Shown here piece by piece: positions 24,816 to 33,134 of a stretch of 64,000 nt of DNA. The position numbers and the translations under genes were made by a program. The notes under the pieces are model-generated. The model saw nothing but the letters and a program-made list of their open reading frames with translations, had not been told where the DNA came from and made no database searches. Position 1 is the first letter of the stretch. Every line of letters starts with the position of its first letter. The DNA comes from CAXMST01 sp032122625 (lineage in GTDB: Bacteria > Actinomycetota > Thermoleophilia > Solirubrobacterales > 70-9). The stretch spans positions 22,427-86,426 of the forward strand of contig JAQBGG010000008.1 in NCBI GenBank assembly GCA_032122625.1, read 5' to 3'.

Positions 24816-25337
24816 TTGCGACCACTCCACCATCACCTCTATCTGCTCCGCCACGCGAAGTCGAGCTGGGAGGACCCGGCGCTGGCTGACCGCGAGCGGC
24901 CGCTTGCCAAGCGTGGCCGCAAGGCCTGCAAGCTGATTGCCCGGCACCTCCGGGAGCGTGGCGTCGAGCCCTCGGCGGCGCTGGTCTCCCCTGCTCTCCG
25001 CGCCCAGCAGACCTACGACCGCGTCGCCCGCGGCCTGCCCGAGGACGCCGCCCACTGGACCGAGCCGCGCCTGTACACGGCTGACTCCGGTGATCTGATC
25101 GAGGTGCTGCGCGAGATACCCGCTGATTTCCGCTCGGTTCTGCTCGTCGGCCACAACCCGTCGATCCAGGGCCTCGCGACGCGGCTGGCGACGGATGGAA
25201 ACGGGCTCGCCGATCTTCATCGTAAGTTCCCGACGGGGGCCCTGGCGACGCTCAGCTTCGCGGTCCCCTGGGTCGAGCTGCGACCCGGCGTCGCCGCCCT
25301 GGACGAGTTCGTCAGGCCGAAGCAACTGGCGCGCTGA
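24816..25337 (+). CDS. SixA-like histidine phosphatase
   Basis: About 173 residues from TTG 24816; no ATG or GTG starts after the previous stop and before the catalytic motif. The phosphohistidine catalytic loop is LRHAKSSW, as in SixA where RHG is RHA. The second catalytic histidine is in VGHNPSIQGLA. The family removes phosphate from phosphohistidine or small phosphorylated substrates; SixA acts on histidine phosphotransfer (HPt) domains or PTS-Ntr proteins. It follows the DUF389 gene by four bases. Substrate unknown. Confidence 0.87.
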   Translation: MRPLHHHLYLLRHAKSSWEDPALADRERPLAKRGRKACKLIARHLRERGVEPSAALVSPALRAQQTYDRVARGLPEDAAHWTEPRLYTADSGDLIEVLREIPADFRSVLLVGHNPSIQGLATRLATDGNGLADLHRKFPTGALATLSFAVPWVELRPGVAALDEFVRPKQLAR

Positions 25338-25352
25338 GACGCTCGCACGCGG

Positions 25353-25817
25353 ATGGGAAGTCCTGGGATGATGCCCATGATGAGCCCGCACGAATCCCGC
25401 TTCCCCCGGCGACGGCTGGCGATCGTGACCTGCATGGACTGCCGGATCAATCCCCTGGTGACCGCCGGCCTCGAGGTCGGTGAGGCACACATCATTCGCA
25501 ACGCGGGCGGCGTGGTTACCACCGACGTGCGCCGCTCTTTGGCGCTCTCCCAACGCGCGCTCGACACCAAAGAGGTGTGGATCGTGATGCACACCCATTG
25601 CGGCGTAATGGGGCTCGACGACCGTGCGTTCCTGGATCAAATCGAGTCGGAGGTCGGCCTGCGGCCCGACTGGGAGCCGGGTGGATTCCAGTCACTGGAG
25701 CTGGAACTCAGGGAGGGCGTCGAGCGGGTCCGCGCCGATCCTGTGCTCGTGTCCTCCACCGTACGCGGCTTCATCCTCGACCTCGACTCCGACGAAATGA
25801 CCGAGGTTTCCGGCTGA
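25353..25817 (+). CDS. Beta-class carbonic anhydrase (small actinobacterial type)
   Basis: 154 residues, near the length of the mycobacterial Rv1284-type enzyme. It interconverts CO2 and bicarbonate. Zinc ligands are Cys and His-x-x-Cys in CMDCRI and HTHCG, with the Asp-Arg dyad in CMDCR; the residue before Arg is Cys where Ser or Ala is common. HIIRNAGGVVTTDVRRSLA is the conserved body, and VRGFILDLDS the C-terminal strand. Several ATGs near the start (25353, 25368, 25371, 25377, 25380) make the exact N-terminus uncertain. It is 15 bases downstream of the phosphatase gene. Confidence 0.93.
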   Translation: MGSPGMMPMMSPHESRFPRRRLAIVTCMDCRINPLVTAGLEVGEAHIIRNAGGVVTTDVRRSLALSQRALDTKEVWIVMHTHCGVMGLDDRAFLDQIESEVGLRPDWEPGGFQSLELELREGVERVRADPVLVSSTVRGFILDLDSDEMTEVSG

Positions 25818-25820
25818 TCC

Positions 25821-25923
25821 CCTGACGGGCCGGGGGCGTCGTGGCCAAGGACGCACAAGGCGAAGCGTGCGCCAGCACGTAAGCCGCGGAGGACGCCGGC
25901 CACGGCGCCCCCGGCCCGTCAGG
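25821..25923. repeat. Large inverted repeat between convergent genes, probable bidirectional terminator
   Basis: The 26-base arms 25821-25846 and 25898-25923 are complementary with a single mismatch and lie right after the carbonic anhydrase stop and right before the transketolase stop. The 51-base interior has further short inverted repeats (GGCG..CGCC, CGTGC..GCACG). It is far longer than a simple terminator needs to be. Confidence 0.65.
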
Positions 25924-25926
25924 AGG

Positions 25927-26916
25927 TCAGGTCCACTCGGGGCCGTGCAACGGCGGGTGGGAGACGATCGGCTTCAGGACCAGCGCCTCGCGGGCGCGAT
26001 CGGCGATCCCGCGGGAGGTGAGACCGAAGTGCTCCATACAGGCTTCGCCGGTGCCGGAGACCCCGAACTCATCGCCCATACCCACGGCGAAGACCGGGAC
26101 CGGGTGCTGCTCGGAGGTGACGCCGCGGACCGCGTCGGCGAGCCCGCCGACGACGCGGTGCTCCTCGGCGGTGACGGCGACGCCGGTCTTGGCGACCGAC
26201 TCGATCATCACCTGGCTGTCGATCGGCTTGATGATCGCGACGTTGAGCACCTCGGCCTCGACGCCGTCCTCGCGCTCGAGTGCCTCGGCCGCCTCGAGCG
26301 CCCGCCAAACCATGTGGCCGGTCGCGATCAGGCTGATGTCACGGCCCTCACGGAGCACGTCGACGCTGTTCAGCGTCTCGGGTATCTCCTCATAGACGAC
26401 GGGGGTCGCCGGGCGACCGAAGCGCAGGTACATCGGCTCGTCGTTCTCGTAGGAGTGCAGGACCGCGCGGTAGGCCTGGTTGTAGTCGGCGGGAACAATC
26501 ACCTGCATCCGCGGCATCGCCCTCATCAGAGCGATGTCCTCGATCATCTGGTGGGAGGCGCCGTCCTCGCCGAGGGATACGCCGCCGTGGGAGGCGCCGA
26601 TCCGCACCTTGAGCTCGTTGTGGGCGATGCCGAGCCGGACCTGGTCGTATGCGCGCCCCGAGGCAAAGATCGCGAAGGTCGAGCAGAAGGGAACCTTGCC
26701 CGTGGCGGCGAGCCCGCAGGCCATCGACATCATGTTCGCCTCGGCCGCACCGACGTTGAAGAATCGGTCGGGGAACTCCTTGCCGAACTTCGCGGACTGC
26801 GTCGAGACGGAGAGGTCGGCATCGAGGGCGACGACCTCGGGGTGCTCGCGGCCGAGCTCGAGCAGTGCCTCGCCATATGCCTGGCGGGTTGCGGTTGCCT
26901 CGACGGCGGCGCCCAT
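25927..26916 (-). CDS. Transketolase, C-terminal subunit (split type)
   Basis: 329 residues from ATG 26916. It carries the pyrimidine-binding and C-terminal transketolase domains: FFNVGAAEANMMSMACGLA with the catalytic Glu that activates thiamine diphosphate, ASHGGVSLGEDGASHQ, and the C-terminal domain from residue ~200 (ISLIATGHMVWRALEAAE). It pairs with the N-terminal subunit encoded just upstream; start and stop overlap as TGATG, so the subunits are co-translated. Split transketolases of this type may serve the pentose phosphate pathway or a special sugar pathway; sequence alone does not decide. It ends against the large inverted repeat. Confidence 0.93.
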   Translation of the reverse strand: MGAAVEATATRQAYGEALLELGREHPEVVALDADLSVSTQSAKFGKEFPDRFFNVGAAEANMMSMACGLAATGKVPFCSTFAIFASGRAYDQVRLGIAHNELKVRIGASHGGVSLGEDGASHQMIEDIALMRAMPRMQVIVPADYNQAYRAVLHSYENDEPMYLRFGRPATPVVYEEIPETLNSVDVLREGRDISLIATGHMVWRALEAAEALEREDGVEAEVLNVAIIKPIDSQVMIESVAKTGVAVTAEEHRVVGGLADAVRGVTSEQHPVPVFAVGMGDEFGVSGTGEACMEHFGLTSRGIADRAREALVLKPIVSHPPLHGPEWT

Positions 26917-27881
26917 CAGTCGGACTCCTCCCCGTCCTCGCCGACGGACGCGAACTCGCCGGTGACCGCCTCCAACGCCTCTGTCTGCCGACCGAACAGC
27001 TCCTCGAGCTCGGTCAGCGCCTCCTCGGCCTGATCGGGGGTCGGCGGCTTGCCGTGGAACCCAAAGCGGCCCTCCATGCTGGAGACTCCGCGACCCTTTT
27101 TCGTCTGGCAGACGATCGCCGCCGGGCCGTTCAGGCCGCGGCTGCGCTCGAGCGCCTCGACGATCGCGACCATGTCGTGGCCGTCGATCTCGACCGTGTC
27201 CCAGCCGAAGGCGGCGAACTTGGCCCGCATCTCGCCGATGTCCATGACCTCCTCGGTGGTGCCGTCCGTCTGCAGGTGGTTGTAGTCGATGATCGCCGTC
27301 ACGCGGCCACCGCCGCGCGCAGCGAAGTGCGGCGCGGCCGTCGCCGCCTCCCAGGTCTGGCCCTCCTGGCAATCGCCGTCGGAAAGCAGGCACCAGACGC
27401 GGGGGTCGGCAAAGCCATCCAGGTGGAGGGCGAGGGCGATCCCCAGCGACATCGACAGCCCCTGGCCGAGCGATCCGGTGGAGACCTCGACGCCCGGGGT
27501 GCGGTTCATATCGGGATGACCCTGAAGCTGGGCGCCGATCTTGCGCAGACCCATCAGATCCTCGAGCGGGAAGTATCCGTAGCGCGCCAGTGCCGCGTAT
27601 TGGATCGGCGCCGCGTGACCTTTGGAGAGCACGAAGCGGTCGCGCTCAGGCCAGTCGGGCCGCGACGGATCGTGACGCAGGACCCGGTGGTAGAGCGCGG
27701 TGACGATGTCGGCAGCCGAGAGCGAACTGTCGAGATGACCCGACTTGGCGACGGCAAGCATCCGCACGCAGTCCATCCTCAGCACCGTCGCCCAGCGCTC
27801 GAGTTGGCGGATTGAAGGTAGATCCCCTTCGATCGGAGCGGTCGGCGGCTTCGGATCGGGGACGGGGCGCAGGTGGTGCAC
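26916..27881 (-). CDS. Transketolase, N-terminal subunit (split type)
   Basis: About 321 residues from GTG 27881; earlier in-frame starts read through unlikely sequence. It holds the thiamine diphosphate pyrophosphate-binding domain: SGHLDSSLSAADIVTALY, FVLSKGHAAPIQYA, STGSLGQGLSMSLGIA, and the GDG...N metal motif as SDGDCQEGQTWEA through DYNHLQTDG. TAACCT lies seven bases before the GTG, so the operon is probably leaderless. It forms a complete enzyme with the downstream subunit. Confidence 0.93.
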   Translation of the reverse strand: MHHLRPVPDPKPPTAPIEGDLPSIRQLERWATVLRMDCVRMLAVAKSGHLDSSLSAADIVTALYHRVLRHDPSRPDWPERDRFVLSKGHAAPIQYAALARYGYFPLEDLMGLRKIGAQLQGHPDMNRTPGVEVSTGSLGQGLSMSLGIALALHLDGFADPRVWCLLSDGDCQEGQTWEAATAAPHFAARGGGRVTAIIDYNHLQTDGTTEEVMDIGEMRAKFAAFGWDTVEIDGHDMVAIVEALERSRGLNGPAAIVCQTKKGRGVSSMEGRFGFHGKPPTPDQAEEALTELEELFGRQTEALEAVTGEFASVGEDGEESD

Positions 27882-27888
27882 GGGCCGG

Positions 27889-27894
27889 AGGTTA
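27889..27894 (-). promoter_or_regulatory. Leaderless-type -10 box for the split transketolase operon
   Basis: TAACCT on the minus strand, seven bases before the GTG at 27881. Confidence 0.5.
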
Positions 27895-28020
27895 GAGGCC
27901 GTCGAAGACTCCGGGACGTCTGAGCGAGCGGGGGCTGCCACGTCGATCAATCTAGGGCCGGCCGCCGACGTAATCCCGAGGCTCGAAGGCCCGCAAACTG
28001 GGCAGTCACATCGCGCCGGC

Positions 28021-28395
28021 TCAAGCGAGCAGGATGAAACCGCCGGCCAGCAGCAGGTTTCGAATGATCGCCGCGGGCCCAACGGTTGAACGCGGGCCGA
28101 AGCAAGCGCACGGCGACCCCGCCTTGCCCTGCAGCAGTGCCGAGGCCAGTGTGGCCGCGAAGATCAGCATCAGCGCGGCGGCCAGCGCGGCGGCGGTCGA
28201 GGAGCCGGCAATCACGGCAGCGCCGAGGCCCGCTTCAGCGAGGAGCACAAAGCCCCAGGCGAGGAACCGGGCCAAGGGGCTCCGGAACCCGTAGGTCGTC
28301 ATCGCCTGGCGCGATCCCTCTGCGTCGGTGAGCTTCGCCGCCGCGGAGACAAGCAGCGCTCCCCCAAGCAACAGCCGGCCGGCGAGTTCCAGCAA
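28021..28395 (-). CDS. MauE/DoxX-like small membrane protein
   Basis: 124 residues with four predicted membrane helices and the MauE-type CxCFG motif (CACFGPRSTVG, residue ~97) after the third helix. MauE-like proteins are thought to help with disulfide or redox handling across the membrane; DoxX is a related four-helix fold. It starts 10 bases after the nadA stop on the same strand, so it is probably co-transcribed. No redox partner (thioredoxin, DsbD) is adjacent. Confidence 0.85.
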   Translation of the reverse strand: MLELAGRLLLGGALLVSAAAKLTDAEGSRQAMTTYGFRSPLARFLAWGFVLLAEAGLGAAVIAGSSTAAALAAALMLIFAATLASALLQGKAGSPCACFGPRSTVGPAAIIRNLLLAGGFILLA

Positions 28396-28405
28396 GGCCC
28401 CAGCG

Positions 28406-29437
28406 TCAGCCGATCGCGACCATGCGCTCGATCGGGATCCGGGCCCGCTCGGCGATCGCCGCTTCGACTTTGACCTCGGGACTCATATCGCGGAGGCAAT
28501 CGCGAAGCTTCGGCAGCGTGATCATCTTCATGTACCTGCAGAACGCCATCCGGTTCGCGGCGATCAGGCTCGCCTCCGGCGCGGCCTCCTGCAGTGGGTA
28601 GAGCATCCCGGTCTCGGTCGCGACGATGAACTCCCCTGTCGGGTTGGCCTCCACCTGCTTCAGCATCCCCGACGTCGAGAGCATGTGCACGCCCTCGGCG
28701 CCGATATCGCCGGCGGCGACGTACTCCATCGCCTGGGTCGAGCACCCGCATTCGGGATGGATCAGGAACTCCGCGTCAGGGTGAGCGGCGCGCATCTCAT
28801 TGATGTCGTCGGGCCGGATTCCGGCGTGGACGTGGCACTCGCCGTCCCAGATGTGGAAGCGGGCACGACGCTCGGGGCTGTCGAGCAATCCGGCCTCGCG
28901 CTCGACGAATGCACCGAGCCACATATCCGGGCCGAAGAGGATCTCGGAGTCGGCGCCATGCTCAGCCCAGATGTGTTCGACGACCTGGACCGCGTTGGAG
29001 GAGGTGCAGCAGTAGTCGGTCTCGGCCTTGACCTCAGCCGATGTGTTGACGTACATGACGACCAGCGCGCCGGGGTGCTGAGCCTTCCAGGCTCGCAATT
29101 GATCGGCGGTGATCGAGTCCGAGAGCGAGCAGCCGGCATCGGCGTCGGGGATCAGCACGGTCTTCTCCGGGGCCAGCACCGACGCCGTCTCGGCCATGAA
29201 GTGAACGCCGCAGAAGGCGATCACATCGGCGTCGGAGGCCGCGGCGGCCCGCGAGAGGCCGAGTGAATCGCCGACGTAGTCAGCGATGTCCTGCAGTTCG
29301 GGGAACTGGTAGTTGTGGGCGAGGATCACCGCGTTGCGCTCGCCGGCCAGCAACTTGACCTCGCCGGTGAGTTCGGCGATTTCGCCCTCGGATAGGCCTG
29401 ATCGCGGAGGCGCCTGGATTGTCGGGAGCTCCTGCAT
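28406..29437 (-). CDS. nadA: Quinolinate synthase A
   Basis: 343 residues from ATG 29437, chosen because AGGAG lies eight bases upstream. It condenses iminoaspartate with dihydroxyacetone phosphate to quinolinate in de novo NAD synthesis. The three 4Fe-4S cysteines are in FCGVHFMAETA, DYCCTSSNA and HPECGCS. Other family blocks are ILAHNYQFPELQDIAD, IPDADAGCSLSD and ATETGMLY. NadC, the next enzyme, is about 4 kb upstream on the same strand, but nadB is not in the window, so the iminoaspartate source is elsewhere (L-aspartate oxidase or an aspartate dehydrogenase). Confidence 0.96.
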   Translation of the reverse strand: MQELPTIQAPPRSGLSEGEIAELTGEVKLLAGERNAVILAHNYQFPELQDIADYVGDSLGLSRAAAASDADVIAFCGVHFMAETASVLAPEKTVLIPDADAGCSLSDSITADQLRAWKAQHPGALVVMYVNTSAEVKAETDYCCTSSNAVQVVEHIWAEHGADSEILFGPDMWLGAFVEREAGLLDSPERRARFHIWDGECHVHAGIRPDDINEMRAAHPDAEFLIHPECGCSTQAMEYVAAGDIGAEGVHMLSTSGMLKQVEANPTGEFIVATETGMLYPLQEAAPEASLIAANRMAFCRYMKMITLPKLRDCLRDMSPEVKVEAAIAERARIPIERMVAIG

Positions 29438-29585
29438 GAATCTAGCTCCTGTCCCCCCCTCAATCGAGAGGGATGGTCGGTGCTTATGTTCGCCAGCCGA
29501 AACCGGAGAGGCGAATGAACTCAATCAGGCATTTTAGCGCCGAGCGAGTCCGGGCCAAGGTCTCCACCCAACCAGGCCGGGCGCT

Positions 29586-29591
29586 TACCCT
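29586..29591 (+). promoter_or_regulatory. Leaderless-type -10 box for the Fpg-like glycosylase
   Basis: TACCCT, six bases, then the ATG at 29598. No Shine-Dalgarno sequence. Confidence 0.55.
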
Positions 29592-29597
29592 GAGACG

Positions 29598-30455
29598 ATG
29601 CCTGAGCTACCCGAGGTCGAGATCGCGACCCGCCGCCTGAACAGCGCTCTACTTGGAGCGCGGGTCGAGTCGGCACTGGCGCCGGGAATGGTTGCCTTGA
29701 AGAGCGTCAAGCCGCCGCTCGAAGCGCTCGCGGGCGCCGAGATCACCTCGGTCAGGCGGGTGGCAAAGATGCCGATCGTCGAGTTCGAGACCGACGCCGG
29801 CCCGCTGGCGATGCTGATCCACATGATGTCGGCGGGCCGCCTACAGCTGTTCGACAAACACGCCTCGTTGCGTGACAAACGCTCGCGGATCCTGATCCGA
29901 GTCGAGGGTGGCCGCGAGCTGAGGCTGCGCGAGTTCGGCACCAAGCAGCGCGCCTGGGGAAAGCTGATGGCTGCCGGGGAGGTCGCTGAGGACGAGATGG
30001 TCTCGACCCTCGGCCCCGAGGCCTGGCCCGCTCCCGAGCCGGAGACGTTGCGCGTGGCGCTCGACCAGCCCCGGCACCTGCACCCCCTGCTCCGCGCCCA
30101 GCGAACGATCGCCGGTATCGGTCGCTCCTGGGTCGACGAGATCCTCTGGGAGGCGAAGCTATCGCCGTTCAAGAAGGGCTCGGAGCTGGACGCGGGTGAC
30201 GTCGAGCGCCTGCACTCGGCGCTCGCCGTGCTCGGCGCGGCGATCGACCACTACGAGGAGGTCATCGGCGAGACGATCCCCGACAAGATGCCGATGCCCC
30301 TGCAGGTCCACCGGCGCGAGGGCGAGCCCTGCCCGCGTTGCGGCGATGCGATCGCCGCGATCCACTACTCCGATCACATCACCTGCTATTGCCCGGCTGA
30401 GCAGAACGACGGTAAACGCTTCGCCGACCGCCGGCTCTCCCGGTTGCTCAAATAG
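29598..30455 (+). CDS. Formamidopyrimidine-DNA glycosylase family protein (Fpg/Nei)
   Basis: 285 residues. The N-terminus MPELPEVE presents the catalytic proline and glutamate after Met removal. The H2TH segment lies around residues 165-215, and the C-terminal zinc finger has four cysteines (CPRC, then CYC about 15 residues later). It excises oxidised bases such as 8-oxoguanine and nicks the DNA. The region around HMMSAGRL replaces the usual HLRMTG-type strand, so it may belong to a divergent actinobacterial Fpg/Nei subfamily with altered lesion preference. It is divergent from nadA. Confidence 0.92.
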   Translation: MPELPEVEIATRRLNSALLGARVESALAPGMVALKSVKPPLEALAGAEITSVRRVAKMPIVEFETDAGPLAMLIHMMSAGRLQLFDKHASLRDKRSRILIRVEGGRELRLREFGTKQRAWGKLMAAGEVAEDEMVSTLGPEAWPAPEPETLRVALDQPRHLHPLLRAQRTIAGIGRSWVDEILWEAKLSPFKKGSELDAGDVERLHSALAVLGAAIDHYEEVIGETIPDKMPMPLQVHRREGEPCPRCGDAIAAIHYSDHITCYCPAEQNDGKRFADRRLSRLLK

Positions 30456-30485
30456 CAGTCGGCAACCAGCTGCCGTTCGGCTGGG

Positions 30486-30491
30486 TATCGT
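30486..30491 (+). promoter_or_regulatory. Leaderless-type -10 box for the FHA-HTH gene
   Basis: TATCGT followed by six bases and the ATG at 30498. Confidence 0.5.
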
Positions 30492-30497
30492 CGACCC

Positions 30498-31184
30498 ATG
30501 GCCCACGCGAACCCAACCGCCGGGCAGTCGGCGGTGGAGCTCAAGGCGCAGATCAAGGTGGAGGCCGCCGGCACCCCGTTCGTCGTCTGGCGCGAGCCGG
30601 CCGGGGAGCAGTTCGTTCTGCCGCTGACGGCCGAGCGGCTGACGATCGGTCGCGGGGACGAGGTCGACGTCGACCTCGAGGGTGACGACCAGGTCTCCCG
30701 CGTGCATGCTGAGCTCGAGCGGGTTGGCGAGGCTTGGGTGATCGCCGACGACGGGCTCTCGACGAACGGGACGTTCGTCAACGGCGAGCGGGTCGGCGCC
30801 CGGCGCCGACTGACCAACAAGGACCTGATCGGGATCGGCGACAGCGGCCTCCTCTTCCGAGATCCCAGGGCAGAGGGCGACGACGGTCCCGGGCCGACCC
30901 GAGCGGCGCAGGGAACGAGCGCCGCGCGGGAGCTGACCGATGCCCAGCGCAATGTCCTGATCGCTCTCTGCAGGCCGTTCGCCGGGGGCGAGTCGTTCGC
31001 GAGCGCGGCGACCAACAGACAGATCGCCGAGGAGGTCTTTCTCTCGATCGACGCCGTCAAGGGGCATCTGCGGGTGCTGTTCGAGAAGTTCGAGCTCGGC
31101 GACCTGCCACAGAACCGGAAGCGGGTCAAACTCGCCGAGCAGGCGCTGCAGACCGGCGCCGTGCGGCCCAGCGACTTCGGCTGA
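30498..31184 (+). CDS. FHA domain protein with C-terminal LuxR-like helix-turn-helix
   Basis: 228 residues. An FHA phosphothreonine-binding domain spans about 40-118, with the landmarks LTIGRGDE, SRVHAELE and STNGTFVNG. A charged linker leads to a helix-turn-helix near 160-205 (NRQIAEEVFLSIDAVKGHLRVLF) similar to LuxR/GerE-type DNA-binding domains. A phosphothreonine reader fused to a DNA-binding domain would couple Ser/Thr kinase signalling directly to transcription. The Ser/Thr kinase gene converges on it with a 21-base gap, making that kinase the obvious candidate partner. The genes it controls are unknown. Confidence 0.88.
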   Translation: MAHANPTAGQSAVELKAQIKVEAAGTPFVVWREPAGEQFVLPLTAERLTIGRGDEVDVDLEGDDQVSRVHAELERVGEAWVIADDGLSTNGTFVNGERVGARRRLTNKDLIGIGDSGLLFRDPRAEGDDGPGPTRAAQGTSAARELTDAQRNVLIALCRPFAGGESFASAATNRQIAEEVFLSIDAVKGHLRVLFEKFELGDLPQNRKRVKLAEQALQTGAVRPSDFG

Positions 31185-31205
31185 CCCGGAACTCAGACCA
31201 TGCTT

Positions 31206-33134
31206 CTAAGGGGCGATGCGGCTGACCGAGCCGCCGCCGAAGTTGGCCGTCCAGACGGCACCGGCGCCGACCGCGAGATCGGCGGGTTCGTTGCCGACGA
31301 GCCGAATCGGCTCGACCAACTCTCCGCTGGAGGGGTCGATCTCCCAGACCGAGCTCTCCTCTCCGCTGGCCACCCAGACCGAGCCCGCCCCGACCGCCAG
31401 GCCACGTGGCCTGGCACCGACGACGATCGGCTCACCGATCGGAGTTCCATCCCCGGGGTCGATCTCCAGCAGCTCACCTCGTTGAACGTCGGTAACCCAA
31501 ACCGCCCCCTCTCCGACGGCGATGTCCGTCGGCCGCGAGCCCGCGTCAATCGGCCTCCCCACCGGGTCCCGAGAGCCCGGATCCACCTTGCTGACAGTGC
31601 GATCGTCGGCGTTGGCCACCCAGACGTAGCCCTCGCCGACGGCAACCGAGCGTGGATCGACCCCGACCGGGATCTCACCCGCGATCTCGTTCACCGCCGG
31701 GTCGATCTCGACCAGACGCCCGGGCCCGGGCCCATCCACTCCCGGAACCCGCTGATCGGTAACCCAGACGGAGTTGCCGTCGACCGCAATATCGGCGGGA
31801 TCGATAAAGCCGGCGATCGGCGTCAGCCTGGCCTCGCCGGGATCAAGGCGCGTCACCGTGCCCGCGCCGACGGCCCAGATCGACCCGTGGCCGACGGCAA
31901 CCGCTTTCGCACCGGTCAAAGGGATCGGGGGGCCCTCCTGCTCGTCGCGCTCGGGATCGATCCCGAAGACGGCTCCGGCCCGGCGACTGGCCACCCAGAC
32001 CTTGAGGTTGCCGACCGCGATGCCCGCCGGCTCAGCGCCGACCGGAATGGTTGCATCCGCGTCCACCGGCTCCGCCTCCATCCCCGGAGGAGGGCCCGCC
32101 TGCCCTTCCGGGGCAGGCCCCCCCTTGTCGCGGCCGCTCAGCGCCAGCACCGCGAGGCCAACGACGATGAGCAGGGCGAGCGCCCCCGCCAGACGTGGTA
32201 CCCAGCGTGAGCCCTCCGAGCCAGAGCGGGCGGCGGCGGCCGGCGGCGCCGGGAGGCCGACGACGGGCGCCGCCGCCGGAATCGCCTCGGCCAGTGCGGC
32301 CGCGAAGGCCAGGGCGCCGGCGGGCCGGTCGGCGGGCTCGATCGCCATCCCGCGCCGCAGGACCTCGTCGATCTCCGGAGCCAGGCCCGGCAGCGCCTCA
32401 CTCGCCGCCGGCCGCTCGGTCCGGGCGTGGGCCATCATCGTCGCCACGGCGGTCTCGCGACGGAAGGGCGCCTGGCCGGTCAGCGCGTGGAAGGCGACGC
32501 AGGCGAGGGCGTAGACGTCAGATTGGGGGGTTAGATCCTGTCCCTCGATCTGCTCGGGACTCATGTAGTCGGTCGTACCGAGAACGGCGCCGGTGCTGGT
32601 CAGCGCCGCCTCGGTCTGAGCATCGGGATCGGTCGCCGTGGCGAGCTTGCTGATCCCGAAATCGGTCAGGTACGGGTGGTCAAGTCCGTCAACCGGCGAG
32701 CTCAGCAGGACGTTGGCGGGCTTCACGTCCCGATGGATCAGACCGCGGGCATGGGCAGCGTCGAGCCCGGCCGCCAACCCGGCGACGATCGCGGCGACCC
32801 GCACCCCCTCGAGCGGGCCGCGGGCGATCTCGCGCTGCAGATCCGTGCCCTCGACATATTGCATCGCCAGGTACAGATGGCCATCCTCCTCCCCGGCGTG
32901 ATGGATCGTGACCACGTTCGGGTGCTCGATCGCCGCCGCCAGGCGGGACTCGCGCCTGAATCGCTCGGCGAAGGTCGCATCGCGGCCGAGCTCGGGGGCC
33001 AGCACCTTCAGCGCCCGTCTGCGGTCGAGGGCGATGTGGCGCGCGAGGAAGACGACCCCCATCCCACCCCGGCCCAGCTCGGCCTCGATCCTGTGGCCGA
33101 CGAACTCCGACCCCGGCTCGAGGCCGGCGCTCAC
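31206..33134 (-). CDS. Membrane Ser/Thr protein kinase with seven-repeat extracellular propeller
   Basis: 642 residues. The N-terminal cytoplasmic kinase domain (~15-275) has the glycine loop LGRGGMGVVF, the catalytic loop HRDVKPANVLL, DFGISKLA, and SPEQIEGQDLTPQSDVYAL, so it should be active. A Pro/Ala-rich juxtamembrane segment and one membrane helix (~315-335) follow. The C-terminal ~300 residues hold seven repeats of about 45 residues with the core AVGxGxVWVxD, consistent with a seven-bladed propeller sensor (Vgb/NHL-like) instead of the PASTA repeats of PknB. Its ligand is unknown. It overlaps nadC by four bases and converges with the FHA-HTH gene. Confidence 0.94.
   Translation of the reverse strand: MSAGLEPGSEFVGHRIEAELGRGGMGVVFLARHIALDRRRALKVLAPELGRDATFAERFRRESRLAAAIEHPNVVTIHHAGEEDGHLYLAMQYVEGTDLQREIARGPLEGVRVAAIVAGLAAGLDAAHARGLIHRDVKPANVLLSSPVDGLDHPYLTDFGISKLATATDPDAQTEAALTSTGAVLGTTDYMSPEQIEGQDLTPQSDVYALACVAFHALTGQAPFRRETAVATMMAHARTERPAASEALPGLAPEIDEVLRRGMAIEPADRPAGALAFAAALAEAIPAAAPVVGLPAPPAAAARSGSEGSRWVPRLAGALALLIVVGLAVLALSGRDKGGPAPEGQAGPPPGMEAEPVDADATIPVGAEPAGIAVGNLKVWVASRRAGAVFGIDPERDEQEGPPIPLTGAKAVAVGHGSIWAVGAGTVTRLDPGEARLTPIAGFIDPADIAVDGNSVWVTDQRVPGVDGPGPGRLVEIDPAVNEIAGEIPVGVDPRSVAVGEGYVWVANADDRTVSKVDPGSRDPVGRPIDAGSRPTDIAVGEGAVWVTDVQRGELLEIDPGDGTPIGEPIVVGARPRGLAVGAGSVWVASGEESSVWEIDPSSGELVEPIRLVGNEPADLAVGAGAVWTANFGGGSVSRIAP

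Noticed and set aside
25927..27393. The transketolase C subunit as a 488-residue protein.
   Set aside because: The extra N-terminal part is out-of-frame reading of the neighbouring subunit gene; ATG 26916 with the TGATG overlap is the natural start.
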